This document shows positions 18,408-27,367 of a stretch of 64,000 nucleotides of DNA, in pieces (position 1 is the first letter of the stretch; every line of letters begins with the position of its first letter). The notes beneath the pieces are model-generated. The model made no database searches and was not told where the DNA came from. It saw nothing but the letters and a program-made list of their open reading frames with translations. Source of the DNA: Oceanisphaera profunda (GTDB taxonomy: Bacteria > Pseudomonadota > Gammaproteobacteria > Enterobacterales > Aeromonadaceae); the NCBI RefSeq assembly GCF_002157895.1, contig NZ_CP021377.1:3224001-3288000 (forward strand), written 5' to 3'. Made by a program: the position numbers and the translations under genes.

Positions 18408-18662
18408 TGCGTGGAACACTAACATCGTACTGCGTATTAAACCGGATCCCCGTTTAAACGAGGCACAACAAGCCGCGATTATTCATGACTACGGCATGCA
18501 CAACGGCGAATTATCGCTCACTGTCCGCGCCGCGCTAGCCCATTATTTATTACAAGAAATGCAGATAAATATAAAAATGCTCGATGGTAATCCCGTCGCC
18601 CAGCAATTAATTTTGGTCAATGTTGATGCAATAAAGCCCTGGCTGTTTACTTGATCCTCGAT

Positions 18663-18687
18663 AACATGTCGCTTCAGGCGACATGTT
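18663..18687. promoter_or_regulatory. Perfect inverted repeat between the regulator and cas1
   Basis: AACATGTCGC and GCGACATGTT with loop TTCAG. It starts 9 bp after the regulator stop and is followed by TATATAACC. It could be a weak terminator (the T tract is short) or an operator for the cas1-cas2-3 promoter. Neither is proven. Confidence 0.6.
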
Positions 18688-18761
18688 TATATAACCAGTA
18701 TTGGCGCAAGCGGTAGAAAAAGGGAGAGTAGGGCAATGCATAAAAATGAGGGGGACGCCAA

Positions 18762-19769
18762 ATGGATGATTTTTCACCATCTGACTTGAAAGCTATTTTG
18801 CACTCTAAACGTGCTAATCTCTTTTACCTAGAATATTGTCGGGTGATGCAAAAAGACGGCCGCGTGCTGTATCTGACCGATGCAGAAAAAGAAAACCTCT
18901 ATTACAACATTCCCATCGCCAACACTACCGTCTTGTTGTTGGGCAATGGCACCTCTATTACTCAAGCGGCGATACGCATGCTCGCTCAAGCAGGTGTGTT
19001 AGTGGGGTTTTGCGGTGGCGGCGGCACGCCACTGTATATGGGCAGCGAGGTGGAATGGCTCACGCCTCAAGGGGAATATCGACCCACCGAATATCTGCAG
19101 GGCTGGCTGGGTTTTTGGTTCGATGATAAACAACGCCTCACAGCTGGCCAGCAAGTTCAGCAGGCGCGTATCGACTTTTTGCGGCAAGTCTGGCAAAAAG
19201 ACCGAGACCTAAAACAAGAAGGCTTTGACTTTAATGACAGCTTGATCCAAAAGGCCTTGGATACTTTTTATACTCGCACCGCCGCCGCCACTAAACCCGC
19301 CGATCTACTGCTGACCGAAGCCCAGTTAACCAAAACGCTTTATAAATATGCCGCTCAAACTACAGGGCAGAGTGGCTTTACTCGCAAACATCAGTCGATA
19401 GATAAAGCCAATGACTTTCTTAATCACGGTAACTATTTAGCATATGGTTTAGCGGCCTGTTGTTTGTGGGTACTGGGTATTCCTCATGGCTTTGCGGTGA
19501 TGCACGGTAAAACCCGTCGCGGTGCGCTGGTGTTTGATGTGGCGGACTTGATTAAAGATGCACTGGTGCTGCCTTGGGCCTTTGTCTGTGCCAAAGAAAA
19601 CGCCACCGAGCAAGAGTTTCGCCAACAAGTCTTACAAGCCTTTACCGATCATAAGGCGCTGGATTTTATGTTCGATACCGTTAAAGCCATCGCTCTACAG
19701 GGCAAATCTATACCAGACATATCTAGGCCAGAAACAGCTACGCCAGACACAGAGGGACCAACGCTATGA
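18762..19769 (+). CDS. cas1: CRISPR-associated endonuclease Cas1, type I-F
   Basis: Integrase subunit for spacer acquisition (335 residues). The I-F-type N terminus is clear (DLKAILHSKRANLFYLEYCR, VLLLGNGTSITQAAIRMLAQ, VLVGFCGGGGTPLY). The metal site residues by alignment with known I-F Cas1 are E186 (LLTEAQLTK), H248 (MHGKTRRG) and D262 (FDVADLIKD). The stop overlaps the cas2-3 start (ATGA), so the two are translated together, fitting their physical Cas1-Cas2/3 complex. Confidence 0.97.
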   Translation: MDDFSPSDLKAILHSKRANLFYLEYCRVMQKDGRVLYLTDAEKENLYYNIPIANTTVLLLGNGTSITQAAIRMLAQAGVLVGFCGGGGTPLYMGSEVEWLTPQGEYRPTEYLQGWLGFWFDDKQRLTAGQQVQQARIDFLRQVWQKDRDLKQEGFDFNDSLIQKALDTFYTRTAAATKPADLLLTEAQLTKTLYKYAAQTTGQSGFTRKHQSIDKANDFLNHGNYLAYGLAACCLWVLGIPHGFAVMHGKTRRGALVFDVADLIKDALVLPWAFVCAKENATEQEFRQQVLQAFTDHKALDFMFDTVKAIALQGKSIPDISRPETATPDTEGPTL

Positions 19770-22700
19770 TGGTGATCTTTGTGTCCCAGTGCGAAAAGAA
19801 AGCCCTGCCCAGAACGCGTCGCGTGCTTGACGCCTTTGCTAATCGCATTGGTGATAATACTTGGCAAACCCTGATCACCGAAGACGGCTTGCTTACCGTG
19901 CAAAAAATGCTGCGCCAAACTGCCAGTAAAAGCTCGGCTATTAGCTGTCATCAATTGCGCTCCCGCTCGCGTAGCCAGTTGTTATGGATTGTGGGTAATA
20001 AAAAGAAGTTTAATAGCGAGGGCATAGTGGCGGTAAACAGCACCGAACAAGATTTATTGAACAACGACGCCGAGCAGAACTGGAAATACCTGCCGCTGAT
20101 CACCGCTTTTACCGGATTGGCGGCGTTATTACATGATTGGGGAAAATCCACCAAATTATTTCAGGATAAGCTTAAGCCTCAATCAAAAAACAGTTTCAAA
20201 GGCGATCCGTTGCGCCATGAGTGGATCTCTAGCCTGTTGTTAATGGCGTTGATCCAATCCGGCAAAGCACCTGACCAAGATAGCAGCTGGCTTGAACCGT
20301 TCTTGGAACAATCCATCGATGAAACACAATTAACGGCGGCCATTCCCGTATTATCGCAAGCGCATGCCCCGTTCAGTAATTTGCCCGATGCCGCCGCCAT
20401 TTTATTATGGCTGGTGCTGTCTCATCATCGGCTGCCAAAACCCGCCAATAAAGATAATTTTGGCGATAAAACCAATCAGACTCCGCAGCAGTTATTACAA
20501 CGACTTAGCCAACAGTGGGGCTATGAAAACCGCCCCCGTGACGATGTGGAGCAGGCGGAATTTAAGCAGCGACTAGCCGACTGTTTTGTTTTTCCCCAAG
20601 GCTTGTTATCCGACTCCGCTCGTTGGATGCAGGCGCTTAGTCACCGAGCCCGACAATTGCACGCGCATTTGCCACTGGTCGCCGAAGCTATACAAGATGG
20701 CAGCTGGCGCACCATCGCTCATCACGCTCGGCTCTGCCTAATGGTGGGCGATCACTATTACTCATCACAAGCTCAGGCGACTAATTGGCCAAATACCGTC
20801 AACTTATTCGCTAACACGCACAGTGAAGGCCCAGAACGAGGCCAGCTTAAACAACAGTTAGACGAGCACTTGGTTAATGTGGCCAAGGTTGCGGTGAATA
20901 CCTGTCGCATGTTGCCAAGTTTTGAGCGAGACACGCCTAAAGCAGAAGATATTCAACAGCTAAAACCCTCGAAAAATTTATCTGCCGCCCTCAAGAAACA
21001 ATTTGGCTGGCAAGATAAGGCGGTGACGGCCATTAAAGAATACCGACTAGAAAATGACGATAACATCGGCGGCTACTTTATTGTCAATATGGCCAGCACT
21101 GGGCGGGGTAAAACCTTGGCCAACGCCAAAATAATGCAGGCCTTATCGGGTGATCAACAAAGTTTGCGCTTTATTCTGGCGCTAGGATTAAGAACCCTGA
21201 CCCTGCAAACTGGCGATGAGTATCGAGATCGGATTGGTCTCGCCGATGATGAGTTGGCGGTATTAATTGGCTCTAAAGCGATTCTAGAACTGCATCAAGA
21301 CTCCAAGAGTGCGCTTGAAAAAGACGAGCAGTCGCTTCCCGAGGAAGATTTTGGTTCAGAGTCTTGTGAGCCCTTGCTGGGTGAACAAGAAGAGGTAGTG
21401 GGTGCCAGTGGTCACATCAGCCATAACACCAGCAATGATATGAGCAATGATGATGAGCCTTGGCAAAACCTACTGCCAGAAGAAGAATTAACCACGGTAC
21501 TTACCGGTCGCAAAGAGCGTGCCTTGCTCTATGCGCCCGTGCTTGCCTGCACCATCGACCATATTATGGCGGCCACCGAAACCACACGAGGTGGCCGCTA
21601 TATTTTGCCCAGTTTGCGTTTGATGTCATCCGATTTAGTGATCGACGAAATTGATGATTTTACCGGAGAAGATTTAGTGGCCATTGGCCGACTGATTTAT
21701 TTGGCAGGCATGTTAGGGCGCAAGGTCATGATTTCGTCGGCGACGATCCCACCGGATTTAGCTCTCGGTTACTTTAGCGCCTATCAAAAAGGCTGGGCGC
21801 TGTTTGCTGCCAGCCGCCATCAACGCAGCCAAGTGGCTTGTGGCTGGACCGATGAATTTAAAAGTCAATTAGTGACCATTAATCAGGGCGAAGCCGCGAC
21901 CGCTAACTATCAAGCGGCTCATCAGGCTTTCATAGAAAAGCGCGTAATCAAGCTGCGCGCCGAGCCGGTTAAGCGCCGTGCCGAGATCATCCCTTTGCCC
22001 GAGCCTGTGGCAGGCGAGCCTCATGAGTCGAGCTACTTCTCCACCATTCAGCAAGCAATACTGACCAAGCATTATCAGCACCACCAACAGGATGCTAAGA
22101 CCGGCCGTCAGGTTTCTTTTGGCGTGGTGCGCTGTGCCAATATTTTACCGTGTGTGACCTTAACGGAATATCTGTTGGATGCCTCATGGCCCGATGATGT
22201 AACGGTGCGAGTGATGGCTTATCACAGCCAACAAGTGCTCTTGTTGCGTCACGCTCAAGAGCAGCATTTGGATCAGGTGTTAAAACGTAAAGTTCCCGTC
22301 AACGATACGGACGGCGTGTTTCAGCATCCCGTTATCCGCCAGCACTTGGATAATGATGACAGCAAACAGCTGATCTTTATCTTGGTGGCCACGCCGGTAG
22401 AAGAAGTAGGGCGCGACCATGACTTCGATTGGGCGGTAGTCGAGCCGTCTTCATTTCGCTCAATTATTCAATTAGCGGGTCGAGTACGCCGTCATCGCGA
22501 CGCTGACCCAGATAATGAAGTCCCCAATATGGGGTTGTTACAATTCAATATAAAAGGTTATCGGGGCGAGAAAAAAGACGTCTTTAGCCACCCAGGTTAT
22601 GAGCAAGGCGATTTGCAGCTGTTTTCTCGCAACCTATCGGATTTAGTTGATGAACCTGCCCTCAAGCGCTGCGTGGATGCGACGCCGCGAATGTTTAAAG

Positions 22701-23200
22701 ACTCCAAGGTACAACTTGCCGCACTGGAGCACCACGCCATTGGTCGGACATTGGGTTGTCATTATCTGAAAGGCGAACAAAAGCCTAAGGATGATCCGGC
22801 TCAAAGCCCGAAAAGTCTGTGGGGTTACACCGATGATTACTGGTGGATGACGGCACTACCGCAACAGTTTAACCAATTTCGTCGTAGTGACCCTGGGATC
22901 AACCTTTACTGTGTCATTAATGAACAAGGCCTATCGCGCTTTCAGATTTACGACCGAAAAAGTGGCTGGGTTGATGTTGAAAAATTACTCGGCATTACTC
23001 ATCAATCGTTAAGTGAGCACAGGATGACGCGGCTGTGGTTGGTGCGTGACTATGCCGCATTAATTGCAGCACAAAGTGCATTAAAAGACCAAGACACAGA
23101 GCACACCTCGCGGCGGCTAGGGGAAATCAGCCTGCAGTATTACAAAGAAGGCCATCGCTATCGGTACAACGAGCAGCTGGGATTGGTGAGGGTTAAATAA
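19766..23200 (+). CDS. cas3: Cas2-Cas3 fusion nuclease/helicase, type I-F
   Basis: A 1144-residue fusion diagnostic of type I-F. Residues ~1-95 are Cas2-like (MMVIFVSQCEKKALPRTRRV). The HD nuclease follows with H123-D124 (LLHDWGKSTKLF) and further His residues (LVLSHHRLPKP). The SF2 helicase has Walker A around K449 (MASTGRGKTLANAK), a DEID box at D627 (LVIDEIDDF), motif III-like ISSATIPPD, and motif VI QLAGRVRRHR near residue 902. An acidic, low-complexity linker (about residues 510-570) separates helicase motifs and makes it a little longer than the P. aeruginosa protein (about 1076). It degrades targeted DNA and joins Cas1 in adaptation. Confidence 0.97.
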   Translation: MMVIFVSQCEKKALPRTRRVLDAFANRIGDNTWQTLITEDGLLTVQKMLRQTASKSSAISCHQLRSRSRSQLLWIVGNKKKFNSEGIVAVNSTEQDLLNNDAEQNWKYLPLITAFTGLAALLHDWGKSTKLFQDKLKPQSKNSFKGDPLRHEWISSLLLMALIQSGKAPDQDSSWLEPFLEQSIDETQLTAAIPVLSQAHAPFSNLPDAAAILLWLVLSHHRLPKPANKDNFGDKTNQTPQQLLQRLSQQWGYENRPRDDVEQAEFKQRLADCFVFPQGLLSDSARWMQALSHRARQLHAHLPLVAEAIQDGSWRTIAHHARLCLMVGDHYYSSQAQATNWPNTVNLFANTHSEGPERGQLKQQLDEHLVNVAKVAVNTCRMLPSFERDTPKAEDIQQLKPSKNLSAALKKQFGWQDKAVTAIKEYRLENDDNIGGYFIVNMASTGRGKTLANAKIMQALSGDQQSLRFILALGLRTLTLQTGDEYRDRIGLADDELAVLIGSKAILELHQDSKSALEKDEQSLPEEDFGSESCEPLLGEQEEVVGASGHISHNTSNDMSNDDEPWQNLLPEEELTTVLTGRKERALLYAPVLACTIDHIMAATETTRGGRYILPSLRLMSSDLVIDEIDDFTGEDLVAIGRLIYLAGMLGRKVMISSATIPPDLALGYFSAYQKGWALFAASRHQRSQVACGWTDEFKSQLVTINQGEAATANYQAAHQAFIEKRVIKLRAEPVKRRAEIIPLPEPVAGEPHESSYFSTIQQAILTKHYQHHQQDAKTGRQVSFGVVRCANILPCVTLTEYLLDASWPDDVTVRVMAYHSQQVLLLRHAQEQHLDQVLKRKVPVNDTDGVFQHPVIRQHLDNDDSKQLIFILVATPVEEVGRDHDFDWAVVEPSSFRSIIQLAGRVRRHRDADPDNEVPNMGLLQFNIKGYRGEKKDVFSHPGYEQGDLQLFSRNLSDLVDEPALKRCVDATPRMFKDSKVQLAALEHHAIGRTLGCHYLKGEQKPKDDPAQSPKSLWGYTDDYWWMTALPQQFNQFRRSDPGINLYCVINEQGLSRFQIYDRKSGWVDVEKLLGITHQSLSEHRMTRLWLVRDYAALIAAQSALKDQDTEHTSRRLGEISLQYYKEGHRYRYNEQLGLVRVK

Positions 23201-23203
23201 TGG

Positions 23204-23224
23204 AGTCGCTCCTAAGGAGCGACT
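23204..23224 (+). terminator. Hairpin after cas2-3
   Basis: AGTCGCTCC-TAA-GGAGCGACT, a perfect 9-bp stem beginning 4 bp after the cas2-3 stop, with only a weak T tract (TATGGG). A second smaller stem-loop (CTGCC...GGCAG) follows near 23230-23243. With the 260-bp gap to csy1 it suggests that adaptation and interference genes are separate transcripts. Confidence 0.55.
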
Positions 23225-23460
23225 TATGGGCTGCCTGTATGGCAGTAAAGTAAATAAAGAGTACATAGTCTTCTAAGCTGCCTGCTTGGCAGGAGGGCAA
23301 TGTTATCAGGCGTAAGTGAGATCGCCAACTTTCAACAACCCATTTGTACACCACTTATCCTAGCTATATTGGTTTTTATAATAATGAGTATATAGTGGTT
23401 ATTAATGTTGTTGGGGTGCTCTATTCTCATCTCATCGTTTAGTGATAGGGAAACATAAAC

Positions 23461-24726
23461 ATGCTTGATGCAGCGATTGAGGCCTTCTTTACCGAGCGCA
23501 AAGACGCTTGGTTAAAGAAGAACCTCAAGGCCACCATGGAAGAACATGAAGTACGAGAGCAAGAACTGGCTTGTGAAGACATTTTTTCCCTCAAAAATTG
23601 GCTGCCCAATGCGGCCAAGCGAGCGGGTCAAATCTCGCTGGCCAGCCATCCTTGCACTTTTAGTCACCCCAGTGCGCGTAAAAATAAAAATGGCTATGTA
23701 AGCTCAATTATTGCCAGAGCTGACCGGGCTGCGGATGGTTTTTTACGCAGTGGTAACCTGCAAGTTGAAATTGATGCGCTGGGCAATGCGGCGGCATTGG
23801 ATGTGTATAAATTTCTGACTTTGGTGATGGAGGATGGAGATACCTTGCTTGAGCATTTACAGCAAGACAGTGAGCTGGCTAATCATTTATTGACCTGCGG
23901 TGAAGGTCATATAGATGAGCTGAAAAGTGGCTTTTTAGAAATGGTGGCCGTTAAAGACGAAGCCATTACCAGTTCTAAAATCAAGCAGGTTTATTTTCCT
24001 GTTACCGCAGAAGAGCAGGGCTATCACTTGCTGTCTATCTTGAGCCACTCGGGCCATATCTTTGAAATGCGCCAGCGCCTAGATAAATTGCGCTTTTCTG
24101 ACGACACCAAGGCGACCAGAGAGCTAAGAAGAAATAACCAATTTTCTTCCGTGGGCTATCAAGAAATTTATAACCTAACCACCATCGGCTATGGCGGTAC
24201 CAAACCACAAAATATCAGCGTGCTGAATAACCAGAATGCGGGCAAAGCTCATCTGTTGTTGTCCATGCCTCCCGAACTTGCTCCTCGAAGCGTACGCTTG
24301 CCTACTGGTAATTTTTTTGGCGACGTCTTATACCCAAGGCAGCTACAACAGACCTTTGAAGCCTTTCATCGGTTGTTAACAGCCGACTACAACAACGCCA
24401 ACATCCGCAACGCGCGGGATTATCGTATTCAAGAATATCTCGATCAATTGATCTTAAAAATGTGGCAGGTGCGCCGTGCCTTTGGCGATCAGCCCCATGC
24501 TCGGCCAGCGCACTTAGAGCCTTACCAAAAGCAGTGGTTATTTCCTGAATACCAAGCCGAACGTACCCCAGATGCCCCTTGGTTAAGCACTTTAGTTGAG
24601 GATGCCGCTCGACATTTTATTTTTAGTTATCAAAGAGTAGCGGGTAAGTCGGCAATTCAGCTTGGTGATACCGAGCTGGCGGCATTTGCTCGCATTATTG
24701 AACAAAACAAGGAGGCGCTGCTATGA
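23461..24726 (+). CDS. csy1: Cascade subunit Cas8f (Csy1)
   Basis: Large subunit of the I-F surveillance complex that reads the PAM and holds the 5' end of the crRNA with Csy2 (421 residues; P. aeruginosa Csy1 is 434). Family stretches seen include ISLASHPCTFSHPSARKNKN near residue 60, TIGYGGTKPQNISVLNNQNA and RSVRLPTGNFFGDV. The ATG at 23461 has AGGGAAA upstream. An AT-rich gap before it is probably the promoter of the interference operon. It overlaps csy2 by 4 bp. Confidence 0.95.
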   Translation: MLDAAIEAFFTERKDAWLKKNLKATMEEHEVREQELACEDIFSLKNWLPNAAKRAGQISLASHPCTFSHPSARKNKNGYVSSIIARADRAADGFLRSGNLQVEIDALGNAAALDVYKFLTLVMEDGDTLLEHLQQDSELANHLLTCGEGHIDELKSGFLEMVAVKDEAITSSKIKQVYFPVTAEEQGYHLLSILSHSGHIFEMRQRLDKLRFSDDTKATRELRRNNQFSSVGYQEIYNLTTIGYGGTKPQNISVLNNQNAGKAHLLLSMPPELAPRSVRLPTGNFFGDVLYPRQLQQTFEAFHRLLTADYNNANIRNARDYRIQEYLDQLILKMWQVRRAFGDQPHARPAHLEPYQKQWLFPEYQAERTPDAPWLSTLVEDAARHFIFSYQRVAGKSAIQLGDTELAAFARIIEQNKEALL

Positions 24727-25670
24727 GTACCCGTCGACTGCTGGAGCTTGCGCACCTTAATATTCATAACGCCAATGCGCTGTCTAGTCCTTACACCATT
24801 GGCTTTCCTGCCATGACCGCTTGGCTGGGCTTTGTGCACGCATTGCAGCGTAAATTAAATGCCGCTGGCTACCCAACGTTGGAGTTGGTGGCCACGGGAG
24901 TATTCAGCCACCGCTGTGATCTACAAACTCATCAAGGGCCCGGGGATTTTGTGCACTCCATTATTGGCACCGCCAACCCCTTAGATAAAGACGGCAAACG
25001 CTCGGCTTTTATTGAAGAGGCGCGCTGCCACCTAGATGTGAGTCTGCTTATTGAATACCAAGCACAAGAAAGTGATGAAGAGCGCATGCAACGGCCCGAG
25101 TTCATGGCGCTATTAGAGCAACTGTTAACACGCATGAAAGTGGCGGGTGGCGATCTACTTAGTTTTAATACTCCGCAGCTGCACGTGTTAGATGACAGTG
25201 AACCACAAGCCGTGCGTCGCTTATTACTAAATCTAATGCCGGGTTTTGCGCTAATTGAGCGTCGCGAACTGATGCAGCAAGCGATGGAAGAGGGCGCCGA
25301 TGCACTGGATGCACTGCTTGAATACCTCACCATCCATCACAGCTGTGAGCAAAATGACACCGGCGAAGTGACTTGGCGTAGTCAGCGAAAAGCCGGCATT
25401 GAAGGTGAGAAGCCGGGCTGGATAGTGCCTATTGCCACGGGTTTTCACGGCATTAGCCCGCTTGGTCTCGCGAAAAATCAGCGCGACCCCGATACCCCCC
25501 ATCGTTTTGCCGAGAGCATAGTCACCTTAGGCGAATTTAGGATGGCGCATCGGATACACAGTTTAGATGAGGTGCTGTGGCACTACCACACCGACCTTAA
25601 TCGAGATCTTTATTTGTGCCAGCAGGCACAGCCCGAAATAACGGACACCATTAACGACGGTCGTTACTAA
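24723..25670 (+). CDS. csy2: Cascade subunit Cas5f (Csy2)
   Basis: Cas5-type RAMP that binds the 5' handle of the crRNA with Csy1 (315 residues). The N terminus LAHLNIHNANALSSPYTIGF and PAMTAWLGFVHALQRKL is strongly diagnostic. Later stretches include GFHGISPLGLAKNQRDPDTP and RFAESIVTLGEFRMAHRI. Starts within the last codons of csy1 (ATGA overlap). Confidence 0.96.
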   Translation: MSTRRLLELAHLNIHNANALSSPYTIGFPAMTAWLGFVHALQRKLNAAGYPTLELVATGVFSHRCDLQTHQGPGDFVHSIIGTANPLDKDGKRSAFIEEARCHLDVSLLIEYQAQESDEERMQRPEFMALLEQLLTRMKVAGGDLLSFNTPQLHVLDDSEPQAVRRLLLNLMPGFALIERRELMQQAMEEGADALDALLEYLTIHHSCEQNDTGEVTWRSQRKAGIEGEKPGWIVPIATGFHGISPLGLAKNQRDPDTPHRFAESIVTLGEFRMAHRIHSLDEVLWHYHTDLNRDLYLCQQAQPEITDTINDGRY

Positions 25671-25699
25671 CTTAACTTAATGAATAACTGGAGCATCAC

Positions 25700-26725
25700 A
25701 TGGCTAAAGTAAAAGATATTGCATCGGTACTGGCATTTGAAAAGAAGCTGGTTCCGTCTGATGGTTTTTTTTATGGCACCACTTGGGATAATAAAGACCA
25801 GGTCACGCCGCTGGCATTACAAGAAAAGTCGGTACGCGGCACTATCTCAAACCGCTTAAAGGCGGCGGTAAAAAATGACCCGGCCAAGCTGGATGCGGAA
25901 GTTGAAAAACCCAACCTGCAAACCGTAGATGCCTGCGCCTTGGGTACCGAGCAAGACACGTTAAAACATTACTTCACCTTAAAGATACTGGGTGGTGTTG
26001 AAACTCCTTCGGCCTGTAATAGCGCCGGCTTTAAAGCCAGTTACCAGCAGGCGGCCAAAGCTTATATTGAAAAAGAAGGCTTTACCGAACTAGCTCGCCG
26101 TTATGCTATCAATATCGCCAATGCGCGCTTCTTGTGGCGCAACCGAGTCGGTGTTGAACAGATTGAAGTACAGGTAAAGGTGCTAAATAAAGATCAAACC
26201 CAGAGCTGGATCTTTGATGCTACCCAATACAGCACCCGTCACTTTGATTATGCCGACAAACAACTGACAGAGTTGACTGATAAAATTGCCCAAGCTCTGG
26301 CAGGTGGCGACACCAGTTTACTGCTGGAAATTGCGACCTTCGCCCAACTGGGTAAGGCGCAAGAAGTGTATCCATCTGAAGAGCTGGTACTAGACAAAGG
26401 CAAAAGCAAAAAGAGCAAGGTGTTGTATCAAGTACAAGGTCACGCTGCCATGCACTCACAAAAAATTGGCAACGCTCTGCGCTCCATCGATACCTGGTAT
26501 CCGGCCTTTGCAGATCAAGAAAAGACCGCAGGCCCGATTGCCATTGAACCGTACGGCGCCGTCACTAACTTGGGCACCGCCTTTCGCACGCCAAAAGAGA
26601 AGCAGGATTTCTATAGTCACTTCGATAAATGGGCTCGGGGCGAGGCATTGTCACGGGTAGAAGACGAGCACTACGTGATGGCAATTTTGGTACGCGGCGG
26701 CGTGTTTGGCGAGAGCGATAAATAG
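25700..26725 (+). CDS. csy3: Cascade backbone subunit Cas7f (Csy3)
   Basis: Backbone protein that coats the spacer part of the crRNA in six copies (341 residues; P. aeruginosa Csy3 is 342). Highly conserved blocks: ASVLAFEKKLVPSDG, EKSVRGTISNRLKAAVKNDP, LARRYAINIANARFLWRNRV, MHSQKIGNALRSIDTWYPAF and the C-terminal VRGGVFGES. Ribosome site CTGGAG about 9 bp upstream of the ATG. cas6f follows after 9 bp. Confidence 0.97.
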   Translation: MAKVKDIASVLAFEKKLVPSDGFFYGTTWDNKDQVTPLALQEKSVRGTISNRLKAAVKNDPAKLDAEVEKPNLQTVDACALGTEQDTLKHYFTLKILGGVETPSACNSAGFKASYQQAAKAYIEKEGFTELARRYAINIANARFLWRNRVGVEQIEVQVKVLNKDQTQSWIFDATQYSTRHFDYADKQLTELTDKIAQALAGGDTSLLLEIATFAQLGKAQEVYPSEELVLDKGKSKKSKVLYQVQGHAAMHSQKIGNALRSIDTWYPAFADQEKTAGPIAIEPYGAVTNLGTAFRTPKEKQDFYSHFDKWARGEALSRVEDEHYVMAILVRGGVFGESDK

Positions 26726-26734
26726 AGGTAACCC

Positions 26735-27367
26735 ATGAATTACTACCAAGACATCACCTTGCTGCCGGATGCGGACATTGCGCTGGGTTTTCTCTGGCAG
26801 AAAATCTACCAGCAGGTGCACATTGCACTGGTCGAACAAAAGGTCGACGAACAGCACAGTGCTATTGCCGTGAGTTTTCCTAGCTTTGGCAGTAACGGCT
26901 TTCCACTGGGTAATAAACTGCGGGTGCTGGCTAAAGAGCAAGCACAGTTGGAGAAATTGAATTTGGCGGGGTTTCTCAGTCGGTTTGAGGATTACACCCA
27001 TTTGAAATCGATTCAGCTGGTGCCTGAATCGGTCTCTCATGTTGCGTTTGTTCGCCATCGGGTAAAAGGCCAGGCTCGCATCGAAAAAGACATGCTCAGT
27101 AAAGCTCAGATCTGGTCTACAAAGTCAGGCCAAAGCCTTGAGCTGTGCTTGCAGCAACTGGAGAAAAGCAAACCCGCAGCGGACTCGAAATTGCCTTTTA
27201 TCTGGATGGAAAGCTTGGAGACCAAAGCGAAAAACCTCACCGGTTCGGCTAAGTTTCCATTGTTTATTGAACGGGTAGAAGTAGCAGGTGTAAGAGAAGG
27301 GCAGTTAAATTGCTATGGCTTAAGTGCAGTACGAGGCGAGCAAATAGCTTCAGTACCGCATTTTTAA
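26735..27367 (+). CDS. cas6f: crRNA endoribonuclease Cas6f (Csy4), variant with few arginines in the RNA-binding helix
   Basis: Processes pre-crRNA at the base of the repeat hairpin and stays bound to it (210 residues; P. aeruginosa Csy4 is 187). The N terminus MNYYQDITLLPDADI matches Csy4, and His29 (QQVHIALVEQ) falls exactly at the catalytic His29. The C-terminal CYGLSAV and final aromatic are present, though the usual PWF end is PHF. In well-studied Csy4 proteins the helix after residue ~105 is packed with Arg and enters the RNA groove; here that region reads ARIEKDMLSKAQIWSTKSGQ and is poor in Arg, and an extra ~20 residues follow. RNA recognition may therefore differ. Confidence 0.93.
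   Translation: MNYYQDITLLPDADIALGFLWQKIYQQVHIALVEQKVDEQHSAIAVSFPSFGSNGFPLGNKLRVLAKEQAQLEKLNLAGFLSRFEDYTHLKSIQLVPESVSHVAFVRHRVKGQARIEKDMLSKAQIWSTKSGQSLELCLQQLEKSKPAADSKLPFIWMESLETKAKNLTGSAKFPLFIERVEVAGVREGQLNCYGLSAVRGEQIASVPHF

Larger units (their letters stand above)
16488..18654 (+). pseudogene. WYL-domain transcriptional regulator (CapW/BrxR-like), split by an ISAs1-family element
   Basis: Part 1 (16488-17080) encodes an N-terminal winged helix (RRFWLIELLTNWEGRITCGH, LGRQQASKVINQYLEANPGH) and a WYL domain (HAIRQGERLEVDYGAV, IIVPIRFVNTGRRWHLRAWC). Part 2 (18408-18654) encodes a WCX-like C-terminal domain (AWNTNIVLRIKPDPRLNEAQ to the stop). Deleting the insertion and one copy of the 10-bp duplication joins ...LPPDT to AWNTN... 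in frame, giving a 279-residue protein, the usual size of single-chain wHTH-WYL-WCX regulators. As it stands, part 1 reads on into the element and stops at 17126 (212 residues), keeping the HTH and WYL but losing WCX, the part that supports dimer formation in this family. It sits 107 bp upstream of cas1 on the same strand, so control of the CRISPR-Cas genes is likely but inferred. Confidence 0.9.

Noticed and set aside
18364-18654. Independent 96-residue gene upstream of cas1
   Set aside because: Its first residues come from the insertion element end; from 18408 on it is the C-terminal domain of the split WYL regulator.
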